NCBI GenBank assembly: GCA_946479055.1
Contig: CAMLEX010000417.1
Span: 1 to 5,123, forward strand
Reading direction: 5' to 3'
From: an uncultured Bacteroidota bacterium
GTDB taxonomy: Bacteria > Bacteroidota > Bacteroidia > Chitinophagales > Chitinophagaceae
Length of the DNA: 5,123 nucleotides
The position numbers and the translations under genes were made by a program. A model generated the notes under the pieces. It did not search any database. It was not told where the DNA came from and saw only the letters and a program-made list of their open reading frames with translations. Shown here piece after piece: positions 1 to 4,350 of the stretch (the stretch's first letter is position 1; each line of letters starts with the position of its first letter).

Positions 1-132
1 GCTTTCAGCAAATAATAGGTTTTGCAATTCATCCAGTTCTGCCAGGATAGCTAATGTTTGCTCTTTTGTTTCTTGCTTGTTCAGTTCTTTTGGCGCCCTT
101 GTATCTTCCTGGCTTAGTTTGATCCTACTCAT
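1..132 (-). CDS. ppk2: Polyphosphate kinase 2 (PPK2) family protein, N-terminal fragment
   Basis: This is the first 44 codons of a gene that leaves the window at its left edge. It starts at an ATG (complement of 130-132) and reads MSRIKLSQEDTRAPKEL, then a Lys/Glu-rich helix, then ELDELQNLLFAES. From memory of the family, bacterial PPK2 proteins have this kind of charged N-terminus. It ends in a LxELQxLLYAE-type helix just before the Walker A segment (GMDASGKDG), which would lie beyond the edge and cannot be seen. PPK2 enzymes transfer phosphate between polyphosphate and nucleotides in the cytoplasm. The gene is divergent from the exporter at 213, with an 80-bp gap and no Shine-Dalgarno. The call rests on a short segment without catalytic residues, so the family is probable, and the subclass (ADP, GDP or AMP specific) cannot be given. 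Confidence 0.62.
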   Translation of the reverse strand, partial: MSRIKLSQEDTRAPKELNKQETKEQTLAILAELDELQNLLFAES

Positions 133-212
133 AACGATACTTATTAGTTACTAACACAAGATAAAAAAATTACTACTCTGTCGTCCTGTTTTAAGACCTT
201 CGCTTTTCTTTT

Positions 213-1154
213 ATGAGTAATAAATTTATCAGCTGGTCAATTTTCATTTTGCTTTGTTTTATCTGGGGCAGTTCATTTATTTTAATGAAGGTAAGCAACC
301 AGGGCCTGGGAGCTTCCCAAATAGCCGCTTTACGGATTTTTTCAGCGGGTCTTGTTTTTATTCCTTTTGCTTTTTTTCATATCAGCAAGGTTCCCCGCAA
401 AAAAATCGGGTTACTTATTGTTACAGGCATTTTTGGCAACCTTTTACCGGCTTTTTGTTTTGCAATAGCCATTCTGAAAATTGACAGTTCACTTGCCGGC
501 ATACTCAATTCTCTGACCCCGATCTGTGTGGTAATTATCGGTGTTTTGGTATTCAGGGATAAAATAAAAGCTCAAAAGATAATAGGCGTACTGATTGGTT
601 TTGCAGGACTATGTCTTCTAACTGTTACACAAAAAAATATCAGTATCAATAATTGGGGTTATGCCGCATTAGTCCTGGTTGGTACCGTTTCTTACGGCAT
701 TAATGTAAACCTGGTAAGTCATTATTTAAAGGAAATAAAACCAATCCACATTGCAACTATATCGCTTGCTTTTATGAGTATACCTACTGGTTTGGTATTA
801 TGGCAGCAAGGTTTTTTCAAACTTGACTTTGCTGATTCTACTGTGCAGTGGGCTGTTTTCAATTCTACATTGTTAGGTTTAGTAGCCAGCGCATTCGCTA
901 CTGTTTTGTTTTATGTATTAGTACAAAAGGCCAGTGGCTTATTTGCATCGCTTGTAACTTATGGAATTCCTTTTGTAGCGCTATTCTGGGGTTTTATTGA
1001 TGGAGAATCTATTACTCTTGCTGGGATTGTTTCCCTGGCAATTATTCTTTTTGGAGTTTTTCTTGCCAACCGTCCAGATAAAAAAGAAAGCAGGGTCAAA
1101 ACCCCGCCATCAAAATTTGTTGTAGAAAAAGCTGATGTAATTAAACAGCCATGA
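213..1154 (+). CDS. EamA/DMT-superfamily transporter (drug/metabolite exporter)
   Basis: This is a 313-residue inner-membrane protein with ten predicted helices, at about residues 7-26, 35-56, 66-86, 92-114, 122-140, 148-168, 178-198, 213-235, 241-262 and 267-286. They form two EamA repeats (roughly 8-138 and 148-287). Family signatures are FIWGSSFILMK in helix 1, the ALRIFSAGLVFIP stretch in helix 2, and SLTPICVVIIGVLVFRDK ending the first repeat. The second repeat has the matching TYGIPFVALFWGFIDGE. Members export amino acids, metabolites or drugs by secondary transport; the substrate cannot be read from sequence. The ATG at 213 places helix 1 at the N-terminus as expected. It follows a pyrimidine-rich leader without Shine-Dalgarno. 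A hydrophilic 26-residue tail (from about 288) follows the last helix. It overlies the antisense frr terminator, and the last 14 bp overlap frr. I see no convincing plus-strand terminator. Confidence 0.93.
   Translation: MSNKFISWSIFILLCFIWGSSFILMKVSNQGLGASQIAALRIFSAGLVFIPFAFFHISKVPRKKIGLLIVTGIFGNLLPAFCFAIAILKIDSSLAGILNSLTPICVVIIGVLVFRDKIKAQKIIGVLIGFAGLCLLTVTQKNISINNWGYAALVLVGTVSYGINVNLVSHYLKEIKPIHIATISLAFMSIPTGLVLWQQGFFKLDFADSTVQWAVFNSTLLGLVASAFATVLFYVLVQKASGLFASLVTYGIPFVALFWGFIDGESITLAGIVSLAIILFGVFLANRPDKKESRVKTPPSKFVVEKADVIKQP
1080..1107 (-). terminator. Intrinsic terminator of frr, embedded in the exporter's 3' coding end
   Basis: Read on the minus strand, the RNA is GCGGGGTTTTGACCCTGC followed by TTTCTTTTTT. 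The stem pairs 1090-1091 with 1106-1107 and 1093-1096 with 1101-1104, with one A/C mismatch (1092/1105) and a four-base loop at 1097-1100. The U-rich tract is 1089-1080. It begins 33 nt past the frr stop, a normal spacing. The plus strand has no T-tract after the hairpin, so the signal is directional toward frr. Confidence 0.68.
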
Positions 1155-1704
1155 TCTCTTTTTCTTTTGATGCAAGATGTTTATCAATCAGTGAAATAAA
1201 TTTATCGGTAACCTGCTGAATATCTGCTTCAGAATTTTTTGCTGCGTCTTCGCTCAAACCGCTTTTCTGCATTTTTTTAATACTCTCAATAGCATCCCGA
1301 CGGATATTGCGAACAGCTATTTTTGAATGCTCTCCTTCAGCCTGGCATTTTTTCACCAATTCTTTCCTTCTCTCTTCCGTAAGCGGAGGTAGAAACAGGC
1401 GGATAATGACGCCGTCATTTTGAGGCGTTACACCAATGTTTCCATTGATAATAGCTCTTTCAATAGGCTGAAGCATATTTTTTTCCCAGGGCTGTATAGT
1501 TAATGTTCGGGCATCCATAACGCTTATATTAGCCACCTGGTTGATAGGCATAGGCGAGCCGTAATAATCCACTACAACGTTATCCAACATCTGGGGATTC
1601 GCTTTACCGGCTCTTATTTTTGTTAATTCAGCTTCCAGGTGATTGATAGCTTTTTTCATCTGGTCTTCAGCTCCGGCTATAAGGGTAGAAATATCTTCTG
1701 TCAT
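1141..1704 (-). CDS. frr: Ribosome recycling factor
   Basis: The product is 187 residues, against about 185 for the family. With EF-G it splits the post-termination ribosome into subunits in the cytoplasm. The conserved sequence is clear along the whole length: the N-terminal helix ending ELTKIRAGKANPQMLD (26-41), then VDYYGSPMPINQVANI (45-60), RTLTIQPWEKNMLQPIERAI (66-85), PQNDGVIIRLFLPPLTEERR (94-112) and KIAVRNIRRDAIESIKKMQK (128-147). Domain I (helical bundle) is about 1-30 plus 105-187. Domain II (the beta-rich hinge domain) is about 31-104. The ATG at 1704 gives the standard N-terminus and follows an AT-rich leader without Shine-Dalgarno. In many bacteria frr follows pyrH. Here the upstream gene is a glycosyltransferase ending in its own terminator, so frr appears monocistronic. 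Confidence 0.98.
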   Translation of the reverse strand: MTEDISTLIAGAEDQMKKAINHLEAELTKIRAGKANPQMLDNVVVDYYGSPMPINQVANISVMDARTLTIQPWEKNMLQPIERAIINGNIGVTPQNDGVIIRLFLPPLTEERRKELVKKCQAEGEHSKIAVRNIRRDAIESIKKMQKSGLSEDAAKNSEADIQQVTDKFISLIDKHLASKEKEIMAV

Positions 1705-1720
1705 AAAAAAAATTGTGAGG

Positions 1721-1728
1721 CAAAGCTA
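1721..1728 (-). promoter_or_regulatory. Putative frr promoter (-7 element)
   Basis: On the minus strand this reads TAGCTTTG, an exact match to the Bacteroidota sigma-ABfr -7 consensus TAnnTTTG. It ends 16 bp before the frr ATG, giving a very short leader of about 10 nt. No clear TTG -33 element is seen at 19-21 bp. It is supported by position, since an independent promoter is needed after the terminator at 1837-1875. A weaker alternative is TAAAATTG (complement of 1756-1763, one mismatch). Confidence 0.4.
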
Positions 1729-1737
1729 ATGAAATGA

Positions 1738-1792
1738 CCTATAAAAATTATCGGGCAATTTTATACCTGTCAGCTAAGATAATTTTTATGGG
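1738..1792. repeat. Long AT-rich inverted repeat upstream of frr
   Basis: ATAAAAATTATC at 1741-1752 is the exact inverse complement of GATAATTTTTAT at 1778-1789. The pairing extends outward through one G-T pair (1740/1790) and two G-C pairs (1739/1791, 1738/1792), making a 15-bp stem with a 25-nt spacer. It sits directly upstream of the putative frr -7 element. No T-tract of terminator type follows either arm. It could be an operator, a cruciform-prone site or chance in AT-rich DNA; the function is unknown. Confidence 0.6.
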
Positions 1793-1836
1793 CAAATTAA
1801 TTGTGGCTAAAAAATACACATGAAAGCGATCATTCT

Positions 1837-1875
1837 AAAAAAAATGCCTGAAAGAAACTAAAATCCTTTCAGGCA
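1837..1875 (-). terminator. Intrinsic terminator of the WecA-like transferase gene
   Basis: The arms TGCCTGAAAG (1845-1854) and CTTTCAGGCA (1866-1875) pair perfectly over 10 bp with an 11-nt loop. On the minus strand the second arm is followed directly by eight T residues (complement of 1837-1844). It starts 23 nt after the stop codon at 1899. This is a textbook rho-independent terminator and separates this gene from frr. Confidence 0.9.
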
Positions 1876-1898
1876 ATTATATGTCATATTAACATAAA

Positions 1899-3035
1899 TT
1901 AATTATGATCTGCAGCTGCTGTTTCTTTGGTCAGGGTAACCACCTTTGAAGCCGTTTTCAATTCGGTTGTACCATTCATTCGCTTGGAAATTGTAATTGT
2001 TGTGCGTCGTGGTCGTCTATAATACAATAAACCAAAACCAGCGAATGACAAAGTAAGCATCATCAGCAATAAATAAGTTGGCCCTACTGACCTGAATGTA
2101 TACGCAAATATTACAAATGAGATATTGATACCTACACAGAGCAATGTTATTGCAGCATGCCCAAGGCCCCAGTTCATCAATAAATGATGAATATGATTAC
2201 GATCGGGTGTAAACGGGGAACAGCCTTTGAAAATACGGATTGCAAAAACCCTGAGTGTGTCCAGCAAAGGAACAATCAGGATAGAAAATCCAACCGCGGC
2301 AGTTGATTCAATAGGCATGGCAATAGCCGGATCACTGGCCACATTGATAAATTTTATAACCAATATGGAGTTTACCAATCCTATCATGAGTGATCCCGAG
2401 TCGCCCATAAAAATTTTGGCGGGATGATGGTTAAAAATAAGAAATGCAACCAGGCTACCGCCCAGGGAATAAGCAAGTAATGCATAAGCCTGGAACCCTA
2501 CCATATAAAAATAAGTACCGAAAATTAACATGGTCATTATGCCTAAACTCGCAGCCAGGCCATCAATTCCATCAATGAGGTTATAAGAATTGATCACAAC
2601 AATAATGGTAAGATAAGTAAGGGCCATCGCAAAAGCATCCGGTAATTGGTCAAAACCAAATAAACCATGCATGCTATCCAATTTTATTCCTCCTAAATGG
2701 ATAACAATAGAAGCAGCAACCACCTGGCCAATAAATTTTTTAGTGGCAGATAAAACAACCAAATCATCTTTTAAACCAAGAAAAAAAATGACGAGAGCTG
2801 CTGCAAAAAAATATTGAAATTCCGGATTAAGATATCCTTGTATGGATAATAGGGAAGCGAGTAAAAACCCGCCGAAAATTCCCACTCCACCTAAAGAAGC
2901 TACAGCATGGGTATGAACTTTTCTTTCATCAGGTACATCATATAATTTTTTCATTTCTGCAATTTGCAGAACAACTGGTATAGCCAGAAAAGATATTATA
3001 AATGAAACAGAGGCTGTTAATAATACATCTAGCAT
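1899..3035 (-). CDS. WecA/TagO-like undecaprenyl-phosphate GlcNAc-1-phosphate transferase (MraY family)
   Basis: This polytopic membrane enzyme (378 residues from the ATG at 3035) belongs to the polyprenyl-phosphate N-acetylhexosamine-1-phosphate transferase family. These enzymes move a sugar-1-phosphate from a UDP-sugar to the lipid carrier and so start O-antigen, capsule or other envelope glycan synthesis. Visible motifs (numbered from that ATG) are VPDERKVHTHAVASLGGVGI (34-53), the DD pair of LGLKDDLVVLS (90-91), NSYNLIDGIDGLA (149-161), HPAKIFMGDSGS (204-215) and DRNHIHH (278-284). The HIHH form is typical of WecA/TagO/WbpL-type enzymes rather than true MraY, so an O-antigen or exopolysaccharide role is more likely than peptidoglycan. 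The acceptor sugar is not proven. About ten or eleven hydrophobic segments are present, and a basic C-terminal tail follows RRPRR. A TTG lies immediately upstream at 3036-3038; I prefer the ATG. No Shine-Dalgarno is seen. The gene stands alone with its own terminator. Confidence 0.9.
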   Translation of the reverse strand: MLDVLLTASVSFIISFLAIPVVLQIAEMKKLYDVPDERKVHTHAVASLGGVGIFGGFLLASLLSIQGYLNPEFQYFFAAALVIFFLGLKDDLVVLSATKKFIGQVVAASIVIHLGGIKLDSMHGLFGFDQLPDAFAMALTYLTIIVVINSYNLIDGIDGLAASLGIMTMLIFGTYFYMVGFQAYALLAYSLGGSLVAFLIFNHHPAKIFMGDSGSLMIGLVNSILVIKFINVASDPAIAMPIESTAAVGFSILIVPLLDTLRVFAIRIFKGCSPFTPDRNHIHHLLMNWGLGHAAITLLCVGINISFVIFAYTFRSVGPTYLLLMMLTLSFAGFGLLYYRRPRRTTITISKRMNGTTELKTASKVVTLTKETAAADHN

Positions 3036-3054
3036 CAAGCAGGGATTTACGGTA

Positions 3055-3062
3055 CAAAAATA
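3055..3062 (-). promoter_or_regulatory. Putative promoter (-7 element) of the WecA-like gene
   Basis: The minus strand reads TATTTTTG, an exact TAnnTTTG match, 19 bp before the ATG at 3035. The arrangement mirrors frr, with the element very close to the start codon. No TTG -33 element is evident at the expected distance. Its upstream base overlaps the palindrome at 3062-3073. Confidence 0.42.
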
Positions 3063-3073
3063 GGTTTAAACCT
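3062..3073. promoter_or_regulatory. 12-bp palindrome, candidate operator
   Basis: AGGTTTAAACCT is a perfect 12-bp palindrome flanked by A and T runs, abutting the putative -7 element of the WecA-like gene in the divergent region shared with the transketolase gene. A repressor bound here would block that promoter. No known regulator site is recognised and short AT-rich palindromes arise by chance. Confidence 0.22.
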
Positions 3074-3148
3074 TTTTGATTATCATTGGATTTGAACCAT
3101 CAACTGCAGATTAATATCAACGGATGGATTTTATATACAAAAAAAACG

Positions 3149-3156
3149 CATTTTTG
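3149..3156 (+). promoter_or_regulatory. Possible transketolase promoter (-7 element)
   Basis: CATTTTTG matches TAnnTTTG with one mismatch (C for the first T). It is followed by CAGC, a context I recall as common after Bacteroidota -7 boxes. It lies 61 bp before the ATG at 3218 and would give a leader of about 55 nt. A second one-mismatch candidate, GATATTTG, lies at 3169-3176. Neither has a clear -33 partner. Confidence 0.27.
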
Positions 3157-3217
3157 CAGCTCCTCTCAGATATTTGAGGCGGCAAGATACAAAAAGTTTA
3201 AAAAGTTCCTAATTTTT

Positions 3218-4051
3218 ATGGCTGAACTTAAAGCAATTGCATCGCAAATACGCAGGGATATAGTTAGAATGGTACATGGTTGCAGTAGTGGACATCCGGG
3301 TGGCTCTCTTGGCTGTACCGAGTTTTTTACGGCCCTGTATTTTAAAATAATGAAGCATGACCCTTCATTTAATATGGATGCTACCAACGAAGATGTGTTT
3401 TTCTTATCGAACGGTCATATTTCCCCTGTTTTTTATGCTACACTGGCCCGTTCAGGTTATTTTGATATAAAAGAGCTGACCACTTTTCGTAAAATAAATT
3501 CCCGTTTACAAGGCCATCCGGCTACGCATGAGCATTTGCCCGGTATAAGAATAGCCAGTGGTTCATTAGGACAAGGTATGAGCGTGGCAATAGGTGCCGC
3601 CTTAACCAAAAAGCTAAACAAAGAGAATACAGTTGTTTTTTCATTGCATGGTGACGGCGAATTGGATGAAGGACAGGTTTGGGAAGCCGTTATGTTTGCA
3701 GCCCATCATAAAGTGGATAACCTTATCTCCACCATTGACTGGAATGGGCAACAGATTGATGGTCCTACCGATAAGGTAATGAGTTTGGGTAATATCCGTC
3801 AGAAATTTGACGCTTTTGGTTGGACAACCCTTGAAATGAACGGAAATGATATGGACGATACTGTTGCAACCCTTGAAAAAGCGAAATCTCTGCTTGGACA
3901 AGGCAAACCTATCGGCATTATGATGCATACTGAAATGGGTAAGGGAGTTGATTTTATGGAAGGCTCCCATGAATGGCATGGAATAGCTCCTAATGATGAG
4001 CAATTAGCTAAAGCATTAGCACAATTACCGGAGACATTGGGGGATTATTAG
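3218..4051 (+). CDS. Transketolase, N-terminal (thiamine-diphosphate-binding) subunit
   Basis: The product is 277 residues and corresponds to the first (PP) domain of transketolase. That enzyme moves two-carbon units between sugar phosphates in the non-oxidative pentose phosphate pathway. Key features are GCSSGHPGGSLGCTEFF (21-37, substrate/ThDP histidine at 26), SNGHISPVFYA (64-74, His67), QGHPATHEHLPGI (98-110), GSLGQGMSVAIGAA (115-128), and the metal-ThDP motif GDGELDEGQVWEA (145-157) continuing to DWN (Asn176). GSHEWHG (249-255) closes the domain. The length fits split transketolases, whose second subunit (~310 residues, Pyr and C-terminal domains) is a separate gene. That gene is not adjacent here. 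The reading frame is open back to 3086, but MAELKAIASQIRRD at 3218 is the family-like start and the upstream translation is not family-like. The stop TAG (4049-4051) abuts the repeat region. Confidence 0.94.
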   Translation: MAELKAIASQIRRDIVRMVHGCSSGHPGGSLGCTEFFTALYFKIMKHDPSFNMDATNEDVFFLSNGHISPVFYATLARSGYFDIKELTTFRKINSRLQGHPATHEHLPGIRIASGSLGQGMSVAIGAALTKKLNKENTVVFSLHGDGELDEGQVWEAVMFAAHHKVDNLISTIDWNGQQIDGPTDKVMSLGNIRQKFDAFGWTTLEMNGNDMDDTVATLEKAKSLLGQGKPIGIMMHTEMGKGVDFMEGSHEWHGIAPNDEQLAKALAQLPETLGDY

Positions 4052-4053
4052 AA

Positions 4054-4180
4054 AGAACCACGATTAAAATGATTTTTAAGGATTATGAGGATATTTCCCA
4101 TAATCTTTTTCTTTTATTAGACTACTTATTACTATTTATTATTCCTGAAAATCCTTCCTAATCCAAAAAATCTTGGTTTT
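4054..4180. repeat. Intergenic repeat element, copy 1 (inverted ends)
   Basis: This ~127-bp unit begins AGAACCACGATT and ends with ATCTTGGTTTT. Its right end, read in reverse complement (AACCAAGATTTTTTGG, then AAGGATTTTCAGG), resembles its left end (AACCACGATT, then AAGGATTATGAGG), so the unit has imperfect inverted arms of about 38 nt. It aligns along its whole length with copy 2 at an offset of 169-170 bp and high identity. It begins two bases after the transketolase stop. It has no coding content. It could be a REP/MITE-like element or a duplicated terminator module. From memory, AATCCTGAAAATCC-like repeats are frequent between Bacteroidota genes, but I could not search. Confidence 0.8.
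4078..4115 (+). terminator. Terminator hairpin of the transketolase gene, inside repeat copy 1
   Basis: GATTATG (4081-4087) pairs with CATAATC (4099-4105). Further pairs are G-T/A-T/A-T outside (4078-4080 with 4106-4108) and GG/CC inside. A T-rich run (TTTTTCTTTT, 4106-4115) follows. It begins 27 nt after the stop codon. The stem is AT-rich, so efficiency may be moderate. Confidence 0.58.
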
Positions 4181-4222
4181 ATTCACTCGTTTAGGCATGA
4201 GAGATAACCGGAGAGATTAGAA
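4181..4222. other. Repeat junction with probable remnants of both flanking gene ends
   Basis: The spacer between the two repeat copies is not random. Just past copy 1 the minus strand reads AGTGAATAA. This matches AGTGAGTAG, the last two codons and stop of the permease gene next to copy 2, with only third-position changes (Ser-Glu-stop kept). Just before copy 2 the plus strand reads GCATGAG, then ACCGGAGA, then GATTAGAAAGAACC. This matches the end of the transketolase gene (GCATTAG at 4013, ACCGGAGA at 4027, GATTATTAGAAAGAACC at 4043) with small deletions. It is interpreted as the scar of a tandem duplication that included both gene ends. Confidence 0.55.
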
Positions 4223-4350
4223 AGAACCAAGATAAAAATGATTTTTAAGGGTTATGAGGATGTTTCTAATAATCCATTTCTTTTACTCAGGCTATATATT
4301 ACTATTATCATTTCCTGAAAATCCTTCTTAATCCGAAAAATCGTGGTTCT
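4223..4350. repeat. Intergenic repeat element, copy 2 (inverted ends)
   Basis: This ~128-bp unit is a direct repeat of copy 1. It begins AGAACCAAGAT and ends ATCGTGGTTCT. Shared blocks include ATGATTTTTAAGG, TTATGAGGAT, ATTACTATT and TTCCTGAAAATCCTTC. Its right end supplies two of the three bases of the stop codon of the minus-strand permease gene (TAG, complement of 4349-4351), so the element fills the intergenic space up to the codon itself. The outermost arms of the pair of copies (4054-4065 and 4339-4350) are perfect 12-bp inverse complements. The inner arms (4170-4178 and 4225-4233) are perfect 9-bp inverse complements of a variant sequence. Confidence 0.8.
4249..4284 (+). terminator. 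Conserved terminator-like hairpin in repeat copy 2
   Basis: GGGTTAT (4249-4255) pairs with ATAATCC (4269-4275) through one G-U pair, and ATTTCTTTT follows. It is the counterpart of the hairpin in copy 1. The base change in the left arm (A to G) keeps pairing. It could act as a backup terminator for the transketolase transcript, or in the other orientation for the permease transcript, where the U-tract is poor. Confidence 0.42.

Noticed and set aside
254..484. 76-codon plus-strand open frame inside the exporter gene
   Set aside because: It overlaps clear EamA coding sequence in another frame and its composition is not protein-like.
1131..1175. GCTG/CAGC hairpin before a T-rich run as an exporter terminator
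   Set aside because: There are only four base pairs with an 11-nt loop, and the T-rich run starts about 10 nt after the stem and is frr coding sequence. It is too weak to list.
3036..3038. TTG start for the WecA-like gene, one codon upstream of the ATG
   Set aside because: The adjacent ATG is the more common start, and the difference is a single residue.
3088..3098. Minus-strand GGTTCAAATCC resembles the T-arm of a tRNA
   Set aside because: The flanking bases do not complete a 5-bp T-stem, and no acceptor stem, anticodon arm or D-arm is present. It is a chance match of 11 bases.
3086..3217. In-frame upstream extension of the transketolase reading frame by 44 codons
   Set aside because: The extra residues are not family-like, and the ATG at 3218 gives the usual N-terminus (MAELKAIASQIRRD). 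The possible promoter lies inside the extension.
3641..4003. 120-codon minus-strand open frame within the transketolase gene
   Set aside because: It is antisense to a strongly conserved coding sequence and its product has no recognisable domain. It is a shadow frame.
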